The position numbers and the translations under genes were made by a program. From positions 62,001-126,000 of the forward strand of contig JAFWLM010000080.1 in NCBI GenBank assembly GCA_017511045.1: a stretch of 64,000 nt of DNA, in the 5' to 3' direction. Source of the stretch: Lachnospiraceae bacterium (GTDB lineage: Bacteria; Bacillota; Clostridia; Lachnospirales; Lachnospiraceae). This document shows positions 9,132 to 16,847 of the stretch, piece after piece. The notes beneath the pieces were generated by a model. That model worked only from the letters and a program-made list of their open reading frames with translations. It was not told the origin of the DNA and did not search any database. Positions within the stretch are counted from its first letter, which is position 1; each line of letters begins with the position of its first letter.

Positions 9132-11504
9132 ATGAAATACAACCGAAACAACGACAACCATTCATCCCAAAGAGCCGAAGAGTTTGATCTTCCGGAACGC
9201 AAAAGACCTGTAAAACGGCCTTCTGCTCCAGCATCCCGTGAAGCCGGCACCCGTCAGGCTTCTTCTTCCGGACGTCCAGCTTCATCATCACAGAACCGGA
9301 AATACAGTAATATGAGCCAGCAGCATTCTCATTCCGGACAAGGCAGCGGGCAGCGTCCGGTTAGAAACAGTGAGCAAAGGCCTGTCAGGACATCTTCTCA
9401 AAGATCGTCCAGAGCTGCTGCCTCCAGAACACCAGAACTGAGCAAAGAGATGTTTCTCTCTAGCGATTACAATTTAAATGATGAGTTAAGCGGAACCGGG
9501 TCCTCTTCCATGGACCGCTTATTTGGTGATGAAAGCAGTCAGCGCAGACAAAGATCTTCTGAGGATTACGGGAAGGCGCGGACAGCACAGAGAAGATCCT
9601 CCGCTTCGGATAATCAGGCAAGAACTGCCAGAAGAAGACCTGCTTCCGATGAACAGCCGAGGACTGCGAGAAGGAGCTCTTCAGATGCTCAAAGCCGTTC
9701 CTCCGGCAGGCGTTCTTCCGAAAGTGTACAGACAAGACGTGCAGCACATACGGGTAAAAGCTCCGGAAACGGCAGAAAAAACAAAAAAACCTTAAAAAAA
9801 GATATCTTTGCAATCATTCTGCTTGCTCTGCAGGCAGCGCTTTCGATTGCTTTAATTATTGTTCTGACGATCCTGAATGTTCTTCCTGCAGGATTATTCA
9901 TTCTTTTGGTCGTCGTACTGATCGTTCTTTGGCTCCTCGTATTTTTCAGTCAGTGGAAACGATACAAGAAGCTGCCTCTGATAGGTAAGATTTTCTCAAT
10001 CATTATTTGTATCGTTCTGATCGTCGGTAATTATTATATGATTATCACGAACAAAGCAATTGACACAGTGTCCGAAGAAGTGGCATATGATATCGACTAT
10101 ATTGATGTCGTTGTCATGGCAAATGATCCGGCGCAGAAGATCGAAGATGCAGCTGACTATACCTTCGGAACCCAGGCGACATTCCAGCCGATCAACTTAA
10201 ATACTGCTCTTTCCGATATCGAAGATGCGATCGGCAAAGAGCCAAAGACAAAAGATTATACCTCTGCGCTGAATCAGGCAGATGCCCTTTATTCAGGGGA
10301 AGTTAAGGCGATCATATATAACCGTGATTTCAAGACCGCAATTGAGGAAAAACATGAAAAATATGAAGAAGAGACCCGTGTGATCATGACGATCACGATC
10401 AAAGAGCAGGTTGACATTAAGGCCGGCAGCGATGTCGATGTCACGACACAGCCGTTCCTCTTCTATATCAGCGGAAACGATGAATATGGTGATATTTCGA
10501 TTTCCGGACGTTCCGACGTTAATATGCTTGTTGCAGTCAATCCTGTTTCCAGACAGGTCCTGATGATCAACACCCCTCGTGATTATTATGTAGAGCTTCC
10601 GGGCGTTTCAGGCGGCATGAGAGATAAACTGACACATGCCGGTGTCTATGGCGTTCAATGCCAGGTTGATACCATGAGCGCGTTATATGGATATGATGTG
10701 GACTATTACTGCAAAGTCAATTTCTCTTCTCTTTGGGATATTGTTGACTGCTTAGGTGGAATTGATATTTATAATGATTATTATTTCCACTGTACGACTG
10801 GCGACTCAGAATTTGAGGAAGGAAACATTCATTTAGATGGTTTCCATGCTTTAGAATATTGCAGAGAAAGAGAAAGTCTGGAGGACGGTGACTTTGAACG
10901 AGGACGGCATCAACAAATTGTACTCGAAGCCATAATCAATAAGCTTCTCTCTTCTGCCGGCTTTACAGCATATTCCCAGCTGATCAAGACTTTGGAGAAA
11001 TGCTGTATTACCAATATTCCAAAGGAAAGCATTTCTGCGCTCGTTAAAAAGCAGCTTGCAGAAGGCGGAGGCTGGAACATCGTAAAAGCCAGTGCGGAAG
11101 GTGGCGGATTAATTCAGGCAACCTACTCAATGGGCGAAATGGGACTTTATGTCTGTATGCCATATGCCCAGTCAATCAGAAACGTGCAGGAGATGCTTAG
11201 AGCTTTGTATGCGGGTGAAGAAGTTATTCCTCTTCAGATGGCAGAAGAAGGCGATGACTATACCTTTATCGCAGAACCGGGTCCGGTTCCGGAGATTGCT
11301 GATGAGGAAGAAGAAACGACGACCGCAGCACCTGAGCCAGCACCTGTTGATGATGGCGGCGGTGATGATGGTGGCGGTGACAATACCGGCGGTGGCGGTG
11401 ACGATACCGGCGGTGGCGGTGACGATACCGGCGGTGGCGGTGACAATACCAGCGGTGGCGGCGATGATGGCGGCGGTGACAATACCGGCGGTGATGAAGG
11501 CTGA
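9132..11504 (+). CDS. LytR-CpsA-Psr family cell-wall glycopolymer ligase with three membrane segments and Gly/Asp repeat tail
   Basis: LCP proteins transfer lipid-linked glycopolymers to peptidoglycan outside the membrane. Order: Arg/Ser/Gln-rich, probably disordered cytoplasmic region (1 to about 222); membrane segments at about 226-248, 252-273 and 285-306; an extracytoplasmic region; an LCP domain from about 460 (MLVAVNPVSRQVLMINTPRD, CLGGIDIYNDY, ALEYCRERESLEDGDFERGR). The NTPRD arginine and the DFERGRHQQ arginines match phosphate-binding residues of the family. The tail is an acidic Gly/Asp/Thr repeat. Most LCP proteins have one membrane helix and much shorter N-termini, so at 790 residues this is a long variant. 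Start ATG with GAGGA six bases upstream; single-gene unit with its own promoter and terminator. Confidence 0.92.
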   Translation: MKYNRNNDNHSSQRAEEFDLPERKRPVKRPSAPASREAGTRQASSSGRPASSSQNRKYSNMSQQHSHSGQGSGQRPVRNSEQRPVRTSSQRSSRAAASRTPELSKEMFLSSDYNLNDELSGTGSSSMDRLFGDESSQRRQRSSEDYGKARTAQRRSSASDNQARTARRRPASDEQPRTARRSSSDAQSRSSGRRSSESVQTRRAAHTGKSSGNGRKNKKTLKKDIFAIILLALQAALSIALIIVLTILNVLPAGLFILLVVVLIVLWLLVFFSQWKRYKKLPLIGKIFSIIICIVLIVGNYYMIITNKAIDTVSEEVAYDIDYIDVVVMANDPAQKIEDAADYTFGTQATFQPINLNTALSDIEDAIGKEPKTKDYTSALNQADALYSGEVKAIIYNRDFKTAIEEKHEKYEEETRVIMTITIKEQVDIKAGSDVDVTTQPFLFYISGNDEYGDISISGRSDVNMLVAVNPVSRQVLMINTPRDYYVELPGVSGGMRDKLTHAGVYGVQCQVDTMSALYGYDVDYYCKVNFSSLWDIVDCLGGIDIYNDYYFHCTTGDSEFEEGNIHLDGFHALEYCRERESLEDGDFERGRHQQIVLEAIINKLLSSAGFTAYSQLIKTLEKCCITNIPKESISALVKKQLAEGGGWNIVKASAEGGGLIQATYSMGEMGLYVCMPYAQSIRNVQEMLRALYAGEEVIPLQMAEEGDDYTFIAEPGPVPEIADEEEETTTAAPEPAPVDDGGGDDGGGDNTGGGGDDTGGGGDDTGGGGDNTSGGGDDGGGDNTGGDEG
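11379..11462 (+). repeat. four 21-bp tandem repeats in the LCP gene
   Basis: Four consecutive 21-base units (11379, 11400, 11421, 11442) encode the seven-residue repeat D(D/N)TGGGG with one or two substitutions. This array is likely to vary in copy number between strains. Confidence 0.9.
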
Positions 11505-11537
11505 GACATCAGAAAACAACTGTATTTCATATCATAC

Positions 11538-11573
11538 AAAAGGCGCTATTTCCATTTGGAAACAGCGCCTTTA
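11538..11573. terminator. bidirectional terminator between LCP gene and dut operon
   Basis: Inverted repeat AAAGGCGCTATTTCC / GGAAACAGCGCCTTT with one mismatch and a short loop. It is followed by T-rich sequence on both strands, placed between convergent genes. Confidence 0.8.
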
Positions 11574-11606
11574 TCATTCTAATCAATTACACTTTTTCAT
11601 ACATAT

Positions 11607-11729
11607 TTATACCAGATCAATAATGCCCTTCTCTTCGAGAATTGCCAGCACGATAAATACACCTATTAAGGCGAAGGAGACTCCGACTGCCGAATACTTT
11701 TTAATCTGTTTTGCTTTTTTCTTATTCAT
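11607..11729 (-). CDS. 40-residue single-pass membrane protein
   Basis: ATG at 11729, stop TAA at 11607, with AAAGGG eight bases upstream. The sequence starts with a Lys-rich stretch (MNKKKAKQIKKY), then one hydrophobic helix (AVGVSFALIGVFIVLAIL) and a short charged end (EEKGIIDLV). It follows dut by 28 bases and precedes the shared terminator, so it is probably the last gene of the thiN-dut unit. Function unknown. Confidence 0.65.
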   Translation of the reverse strand: MNKKKAKQIKKYSAVGVSFALIGVFIVLAILEEKGIIDLV

Positions 11730-11757
11730 AACTTTGACCCTTTATCTTTTTAAAAGA

Positions 11758-12201
11758 TTATTTTGTTCCGGTGGAGCCGAATCCGCCCTCTCCTCTTTCT
11801 GTCTCACCCAGTTCTTCGACCGGATTCCATTCTGCGCCTAAAAACGGGGTAATAACCAGCTGTGCGATCCGTTCCCCATGTTCAATCACTCTTGACTCTT
11901 TTGAATGGTTAAACAGCGATACCATAACTTCCCCGCGGTAATCTGCATCTACGACACCGACTTTATTCGATGGTGCCAAACCCTTTTTTGTCGCCAGACC
12001 GCTTCTGGCATAAATGAGGCCGGCATATCCAAGCGGAATTTCCATTGCAAGCCCTGTATGGATCAGAACAGCCTCGCCGGGCTCTATCGTTACTGTCTCA
12101 TCCAGGCAGGCATATAGATCGGCACCTGCGCTGAACTCACTTCCGTATGTTGGAAGGATTGCCTTTTCATCCAGTTTCTTCACATTTACCTTTGCTTTCA
12201 T
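11758..12201 (-). CDS. dut: deoxyuridine 5'-triphosphate nucleotidohydrolase (dUTPase)
   Basis: dUTP to dUMP plus PPi, keeping uracil out of DNA and supplying dUMP. All five trimeric dUTPase motifs are visible: AGADLYACLDE (1), YARSGLATKKGLA (2), GVVDADYRGEVMVSLFNHS (3), GERIAQLVI (4) and the C-terminal arm RGEGGFGSTG (5). Length 147 is typical. The ribosome-binding site AAGGAG sits rather far (about 12 bases) from the ATG at 12201. It lies 80 bases after thiN, with a small dyad (CACGAT/ATCGTG) in between. Confidence 0.97.
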   Translation of the reverse strand: MKAKVNVKKLDEKAILPTYGSEFSAGADLYACLDETVTIEPGEAVLIHTGLAMEIPLGYAGLIYARSGLATKKGLAPSNKVGVVDADYRGEVMVSLFNHSKESRVIEHGERIAQLVITPFLGAEWNPVEELGETERGEGGFGSTGTK

Positions 12202-12281
12202 TCGCTTGAATAACTCCTTGGTCCGTAGTTTCGTATGTCTTTATTGTACACGATGATGTGTTATCGTGCATCATCTCCTTT

Positions 12282-12911
12282 TCATGTTTCCGGACGGACG
12301 CGGATAAGAAGCAGTCTTCCCTTTCCGACCTGTATCTTAGCCGTCTGCCCTGGCAAAGGTTCATTGCTGACTCCATACTGCCAGTCGCACTCGATTTCCG
12401 CATCCTGAAGCTCGTATTTTGCCTCAGAAACAGTGATATCCTCTGCCTCGCCGGAAATGTTCAGCAGGGAGAAATAGGACCAGAAATCATCCACTTCCGC
12501 AGTTCTGCCAGAAACGATCTCCATCTCGGAAAAATCGTCTACGATCTTTGCAGATTTGCCCATAGTATCAAGCATCAGCAAAATGGAAACATTGCCTAAG
12601 GTATGGTCCAGTCTTGCCCCAACAACGCCGAGCAGCAGGAAATCTTCAAATCCGCGGCCTAAAGCTTCTTTTACAGCAAAGACTGTATCCGTATCATTTT
12701 TGATTGTTGGAAGCACAATGGTCTCAACTTCTAAATTAGGATTCTCATGGGAGTCAAAATCTCCGACGATCAGGTCGGGACCCCTCCCAAGTTCGTCCAT
12801 ATGCTTAAGTCCGCTGTCGCAGTAAACGATATAATCATTTTCGTTCAGATAACTACGGACAAAATCGTAATCAGCAATTCCTGCGCCGCCGACAATTACA
12901 CAGCGTTTCAT
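12282..12911 (-). CDS. thiN: thiamine pyrophosphokinase
   Basis: Thiamine plus ATP to thiamine pyrophosphate plus AMP. Family motifs: YCDSGLKHMDELGRGPDLIV, GDFDSH (metal-binding Asp residues), KNDTDTVFAVKEAL and LLGVVGARLDHTLGNV. The C-terminal beta domain ends in the thiamine-binding region. Length 209 matches the family. AAGGTGAT lies upstream of the ATG at 12911. No TPP riboswitch is visible in the 90-base leader. Confidence 0.95.
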   Translation of the reverse strand: MKRCVIVGGAGIADYDFVRSYLNENDYIVYCDSGLKHMDELGRGPDLIVGDFDSHENPNLEVETIVLPTIKNDTDTVFAVKEALGRGFEDFLLLGVVGARLDHTLGNVSILLMLDTMGKSAKIVDDFSEMEIVSGRTAEVDDFWSYFSLLNISGEAEDITVSEAKYELQDAEIECDWQYGVSNEPLPGQTAKIQVGKGRLLLIRVRPET

Positions 12912-12955
12912 GTAATCACCTTCTTATCAAATAATTATTGCCTGATTATGGATTT

Positions 12956-12964
12956 ATTATAACA
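12956..12964 (-). promoter_or_regulatory. extended -10 promoter of thiN
   Basis: On the minus strand TGT-TATAAT (a TGn extended -10 element) at 12956-12964, 45 bases before the thiN ATG. No good -35 is present, which is usual for extended -10 promoters. Confidence 0.6.
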
Positions 12965-13001
12965 CATCTTCCATCAATAATACTGTATACCGATTTTTAA
13001 A

Positions 13002-13040
13002 CAAAAAAACACCCCTGATTCAGTGATGCAGGGGTGGCAA
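13002..13040 (-). terminator. terminator of the minus-strand redox operon
   Basis: CACCCCTG/CAGGGGTG stem (13010-13036) followed on the minus strand by seven T. It closes the accessory gene block. Confidence 0.9.
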
Positions 13041-13054
13041 AAAGATTGTAATTT

Positions 13055-14002
13055 TCAGACATCGCGAAGTGGCGGAGCCGGGACCGGCTTGATCCATCCG
13101 CCGACTTCTTCCTTCACCTGTTTGATCTTCTCTTTGTTTTCTTTCACTGCTTTGAATGGAGCCCGCTGTTTCACATGAACTTCCTCTTCGTTCGGATTAT
13201 CATTCAGTCTGCAAAGCTCTGCTCCTCCATCCCATAAGACATACATTTTCCCCTCATCACTAAATTTAACATCTCCAAGGATATTACAGATCGGGCATCT
13301 GACGCGGTTTCCACTCAGCTGAAGAACATCACCGTGGCATACCGGACAAAATTCCGGATTGTCTTCAAGACCTCTGTAATATGGCTCGTCCTGATGATTC
13401 AAGGCGTCTGCCATCCGCCGCCCTAAAAGTCCTGCACGCTCGATAGAATCATCCAAAAGTGCCATATAGTCTTTTGCGGAACAGAACTGAACGACCATCT
13501 GATCCACAAGATTCATCTGACTTCCGCAGAGTTCAACGGCAGTAAAATTCAGCATTGGCTTGATCAGGTTTGTCATATCGCTTCCACCTACTGCAATCGT
13601 TGCGCAAAGCGTATGCTGCTTTCCGGCAATCTCGTGATGCTTAGCAAAGTTTTTGGCATGGATCCGGTTGAGAAGGACCAGCAGGATCCCCGGGACTGTC
13701 AGATTGTAGATGGAAGTAGACAGAATGATTCCGTCCGCTTCTTTGACCTTATCTACGATATAGGACAAGTGATCACTGTCTTCCTTATAGCAGCAGAAAT
13801 ATCCGCTTTCCGGGAAACGTCCATTCGGCCAGTTATCGGAATTGGAACACAGCTCACATCCGGTACACGGATTGATCTTATGCTCCTGCAGTCTAAGATA
13901 TTCCACCTCAAAGCCCTGCGCCTTTGCTTCTTTCAGAGCCTTCTTTAACAAAAGCTCCGAATTGCCGTCTTTTCTTCCGCAGCTGATTCCAAGTATTTTC
14001 AT
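13055..14002 (-). CDS. iron-sulfur flavoprotein-like protein with C-terminal Cys4 ribbon (copy 1)
   Basis: Flavodoxin-fold FMN protein: MKILGISCGRKDGNSE is the phosphate-binding start and ADGIILSTSIYNLTVPG the second FMN loop. C46, C49, C52 and C70/C71 resemble the compact four-Cys motif of archaeal/clostridial Isf proteins, which bind a [4Fe-4S] cluster. A second Cys set, C219/C222 and C236/C239 (FCPVCHG ... RCPICN), forms a zinc-ribbon or rubredoxin-like knuckle. The rest is a Pro/Lys-rich tail. Paralogues lie at 18370 and 27939. It probably carries electrons between a reductant and the neighbouring FAD enzymes (inference). It sits only 70 bases after the upstream URO-D gene, with a terminator hairpin between, so it probably depends on read-through. 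Confidence 0.85.
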   Translation of the reverse strand: MKILGISCGRKDGNSELLLKKALKEAKAQGFEVEYLRLQEHKINPCTGCELCSNSDNWPNGRFPESGYFCCYKEDSDHLSYIVDKVKEADGIILSTSIYNLTVPGILLVLLNRIHAKNFAKHHEIAGKQHTLCATIAVGGSDMTNLIKPMLNFTAVELCGSQMNLVDQMVVQFCSAKDYMALLDDSIERAGLLGRRMADALNHQDEPYYRGLEDNPEFCPVCHGDVLQLSGNRVRCPICNILGDVKFSDEGKMYVLWDGGAELCRLNDNPNEEEVHVKQRAPFKAVKENKEKIKQVKEEVGGWIKPVPAPPLRDV

Positions 14003-14028
14003 GTTGTGTTTCCCCTTTCAGTTGGTGT

Positions 14029-14066
14029 AAAAAAACCTGCAGCTTTCTCGTCGCAGGTCTTTTTTG
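14029..14066. terminator. terminator hairpin inside the redox operon
   Basis: ACCTGC/GCAGGT stem (14035-14058) flanked by seven A on the plus strand (T7 on minus) and six T on the plus strand. It lies between the URO-D gene and the next gene with only 26 bases left before that gene's start, so it probably attenuates rather than fully stops transcription. Confidence 0.75.
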
Positions 14067-14072
14067 CTTTGA

Positions 14073-15146
14073 TTAGTTATATCTTTTTCTGCTCTCTTCG
14101 TAGATGTAAGTAAAATATCTCGGATCCATACCAAACTGCATTGCGACATAACAGTTTTCAGGATAGGTATCCAGGAACTTCTTTACCTCATCCTTTAGTA
14201 CCTCATCCGGAGTTTCCGGAGGAAGCATCGCAGGCTCAACGCCAAGCTTGATATCCTTACCGTATTCTTTATACAGCATTTCTTTATTATTCATGGTCTG
14301 TCCGGCCCAGAGGTCAACACCTGCTTCGATCATACACGGAACAAGAAGCTCATCATTTCCGCAGCAATGGAATTCGAAACCAATACCGTATTTGTGCGCA
14401 GAATCAACGACTCTTCTTAGGTACGGCATCACCATCTCATGGCAGGTATCATACGAGAATAACGGGGCTCTCTGGCTTCCCCAGTCATCATGGAACCATA
14501 TCAGGTCCGGTTGGAACCATTTTGCCATCTGATAAAGAAGATCATCATAAAAGTAGCATAGCCTGTCAAACAATCCATGAACCGCTGCCTGCTCATCTTC
14601 ATCGATCATCGCCAGTAAGGCCGGCGTCATATCCACAAATGAAATAAGACGCTCAAAGAATCCTGTGAAGATCGTCATCTTGATCGCTCTTCGATCATTT
14701 AAAAAATCCTTGTTTTTAGCAAGACATCCTGCCCAGTCCCATTTGCTGACATCAGGAAATACGACTTTCTTCTCCCATTCCGTAACATCGTCAAGAAATG
14801 GCTTGCCGGGACGTACAGTCGAACCTTTGGCACTTGGAACAAACTCCCATTCAATTCCGAAGTAGTCTTTATTATAGACACTTTCCGGGAAGAAAGGATT
14901 CTGTTGGATGACCATTGCTCTGGCAATGTTGTCAGGAATAATATCCGGATTAAACATCAGCATCTCATAAGAGGACGGCATCCATAAAGGTTTTTCATCA
15001 GCAAGAAACATCTTTATGTTTTCCACCGGCTGAATTGGGGTCTTATAGATTGGAAGACCCTGCTCACCGGGCATGAACCCCGGATAGTGATCCAAAACAG
15101 TCATTTCATCCTGATCAAACGGTATCTTGATCTCAGGTGTAACCAT
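14073..15146 (-). CDS. URO-D superfamily protein (copy 1; methyltransferase- or decarboxylase-like)
   Basis: A 357-residue TIM-barrel protein of the uroporphyrinogen decarboxylase superfamily. Support: LIWFHDDWGSQRAPLFS, the HCCG motif at H260-C261-C262 (position of the zinc-binding HxC of MtaA/MtbA-type methyltransferases), and GVDLWAGQT then LGVEPAMLPPETP. The third zinc ligand Cys seen in methylcobamide:CoM methyltransferases is not evident. No haem pathway genes are nearby, so HemE is unlikely. No corrinoid protein or reactivase is encoded here, so an O- or N-demethylase role is unproven. AAGGAGG lies before the ATG, 15 bases after the FAD oxidoreductase stop, so the two are co-transcribed. 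Confidence 0.82.
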   Translation of the reverse strand: MVTPEIKIPFDQDEMTVLDHYPGFMPGEQGLPIYKTPIQPVENIKMFLADEKPLWMPSSYEMLMFNPDIIPDNIARAMVIQQNPFFPESVYNKDYFGIEWEFVPSAKGSTVRPGKPFLDDVTEWEKKVVFPDVSKWDWAGCLAKNKDFLNDRRAIKMTIFTGFFERLISFVDMTPALLAMIDEDEQAAVHGLFDRLCYFYDDLLYQMAKWFQPDLIWFHDDWGSQRAPLFSYDTCHEMVMPYLRRVVDSAHKYGIGFEFHCCGNDELLVPCMIEAGVDLWAGQTMNNKEMLYKEYGKDIKLGVEPAMLPPETPDEVLKDEVKKFLDTYPENCYVAMQFGMDPRYFTYIYEESRKRYN

Positions 15147-15161
15147 ATTAACCTCCTTTAT

Positions 15162-16622
15162 TTACTCCTCTGCAGAAACATAATCCGCAGCACTTTCTCC
15201 TGCCATTCGGCCAGAGTTCAGGGCAAATCCCATCGTATTGCCCGGAAGCTGGAAGACATAGCTGTCACCATAGATGCTGCAGACATCTGTTCCGGCTCCA
15301 TAAAGACCCGGGATCGGTTCAAACTCCTGGGTAATAACTTCAAGTTTATGATTTACTTTGATTCCGCCAAGGCTTCCGTATGCTGCAACGCAGAAGCAGG
15401 CCGCGTAATACGGAGCTTTCTTAACCGCTTTCATATAACGGTAATCCTTGTTAAACAGCGTATCACGGCCGCCTTCACAGTCATGATTATAGGTCTCTAA
15501 AGTCTCTTCCAATCCTGCCTGATCAATTCCGGTCTTCTCGCAAAGCTCTTCGATCGTATCCGCTTTTACGAAATACTTGTAATTGCTTGCGATGGCAGAT
15601 TCCACATCTTTATCAAAGATATCCATGATATCTGCACCGTGAACCATGGAGATCAGATCGAGGCCTTTCTTTTCATAGCGTTTCTTAATGCTCTCATCCA
15701 TGATGATCCAGCATTTTCTGTCCTTCTGCTGATCAATTGCATTTGTTGTAAAAGTGCCGTTTCCGAGCTGTCCCTCATCATAGAATCGTTCTCCAAAGAG
15801 ATTGACCATCAGGTTCGGCTGACGCATGACTGCATCAATGGAGAAGAAATTCATATTGTCCGGGATACGGTAGTTGAGTTCCATGTGCATCTCGGTCTTT
15901 CCTGCTCCTGCTTCCCATGCCATCTTGATACCATCACCTGTCAAGGCATCTCCCTCATATGAGAAGATATCAACACCGTAGGTATATCCGGTATATTTCT
16001 TCATCATGTCATGATCAGAAGCAAATCCGCCGGTTGCAATGATAGCAGCCTTGCATTCAAACAAAAGCTCTTCTCCAGCTGCATTTGTTGCATAAACACC
16101 GGTGATCTTTCCATCTTCTTTCCTGAGCCCGGTTGCCCAGGTCTCCAGAAGGATCTGGATTCCCATCTCATCTGCCCGTTCCGTCATACGACGGGTCATA
16201 GTACCTGCCGCACGTGGTCCCGGTCTTCCCTCATCCGGAATAACGTAGTGCCAGGTCGGCTCGCTCTCCTCATAGAACTTCGACGGAACAAACTTCACGC
16301 CCATTCCTTCAAGCCATTCAATCGTATCAGCAGATTTATCGATATACTTCTTAACAAGCAGGGAGTCACTTCTCCAGTGAGTATATGTCATGAACTGGCG
16401 GAATGCCTTTTCGCGTGTCACACCCATCATGCCTTCTCTCTGCTGGCGTGTCTCGATGCCTAACGGACCCATGCCCATGTTGGCGGTTCCGCCGGTCATT
16501 TTTGTTTTTTCCAGAATAATGACTTCTTTTGCATCAACTCCGTTTTCCACTGCAGCGATTGCAGCTGCAAGACCTGCCGGGCCTGCTGCGATAACAACTA
16601 CTTGTTTGCTTTCTGTTTTCAT
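15162..16622 (-). CDS. fumarate reductase/flavocytochrome c-like FAD oxidoreductase (copy 1)
   Basis: FAD_binding_2 family enzyme of 486 residues, soluble, without signal peptide, haem or FMN-binding domain. FAD motifs: VVVIAAGPAGLAAAIAAVE near the start, ILEKTKMTGGTANMG, AAIIATGGFASD, GLYGAGTDVCSIYG and PGNTMGFALNSGRMAGESAA. The first Gly of the Rossmann GxGxxG is Ala (A12-A-G14-P-A-G17), unlike copy 2. AAYGSLGGIKVN stands where fumarate reductases carry the catalytic TxGG segment. Family members reduce C=C bonds or dehydrogenate ring compounds; the substrate here is unknown. ATG at 16622 with GAGAGG eight bases upstream. It is followed directly by the URO-D gene. Confidence 0.88.
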   Translation of the reverse strand: MKTESKQVVVIAAGPAGLAAAIAAVENGVDAKEVIILEKTKMTGGTANMGMGPLGIETRQQREGMMGVTREKAFRQFMTYTHWRSDSLLVKKYIDKSADTIEWLEGMGVKFVPSKFYEESEPTWHYVIPDEGRPGPRAAGTMTRRMTERADEMGIQILLETWATGLRKEDGKITGVYATNAAGEELLFECKAAIIATGGFASDHDMMKKYTGYTYGVDIFSYEGDALTGDGIKMAWEAGAGKTEMHMELNYRIPDNMNFFSIDAVMRQPNLMVNLFGERFYDEGQLGNGTFTTNAIDQQKDRKCWIIMDESIKKRYEKKGLDLISMVHGADIMDIFDKDVESAIASNYKYFVKADTIEELCEKTGIDQAGLEETLETYNHDCEGGRDTLFNKDYRYMKAVKKAPYYAACFCVAAYGSLGGIKVNHKLEVITQEFEPIPGLYGAGTDVCSIYGDSYVFQLPGNTMGFALNSGRMAGESAADYVSAEE

Positions 16623-16683
16623 ATCTGTTCCTCTCTATTTGAATACTACCCTGTTTATGTTAACAAGCATCCTTTTAAACGGA

Positions 16684-16724
16684 TTTTTACAAAAACACCT
16701 GTTTCTCAGCTGTTTTTGTAAAAA
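16684..16724. promoter_or_regulatory. 14-bp perfect inverted repeat upstream of FAD oxidoreductase 1
   Basis: TTTTTACAAAAACA (16684-16697) and its exact complement (16711-16724) separated by 13 bases. It lies 62-102 bases upstream of the ATG at 16622, right after the transporter terminator. It could be an operator for the downstream gene or a second weak terminator. Confidence 0.6.
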
Positions 16725-16757
16725 ACCGGCGGAACGGACCGGAATCCGCTCCGCCAA
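16721..16757 (-). terminator. terminator of the transporter-containing operon
   Basis: GGCGGA-CGGA / TCCG-TCCGCC stem (16728-16755), followed on the minus strand by T6. It splits the minus-strand cluster into two transcription units. Confidence 0.85.
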
Positions 16758-16847
16758 AATAGTTAGTTCGTTGTTTTTTTGAAGGCATACGTGATGCTTC
16801 GTACTTCGTACTCCCGCATCACTCAGGACTTTCTCCGGAGGCCTTCA

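Noticed and set aside
11172..11539. Minus-strand frames rich in Pro/Ser or Ala/Thr over the LCP repeat tail
   Set aside because: Artefacts of the Gly/Asp codon repeat read on the opposite strand.
12202..12281. Riboswitch or promoter in the thiN-dut gap
   Set aside because: Only a six-bp dyad and a lone TACAAT are present; no -35 and no recognisable aptamer.
14073..15146. Haem biosynthesis enzyme HemE
   Set aside because: It belongs to the URO-D superfamily but carries an HCCG metal-type motif, and no porphyrin genes are near. A second relative in the same cluster argues for another role.
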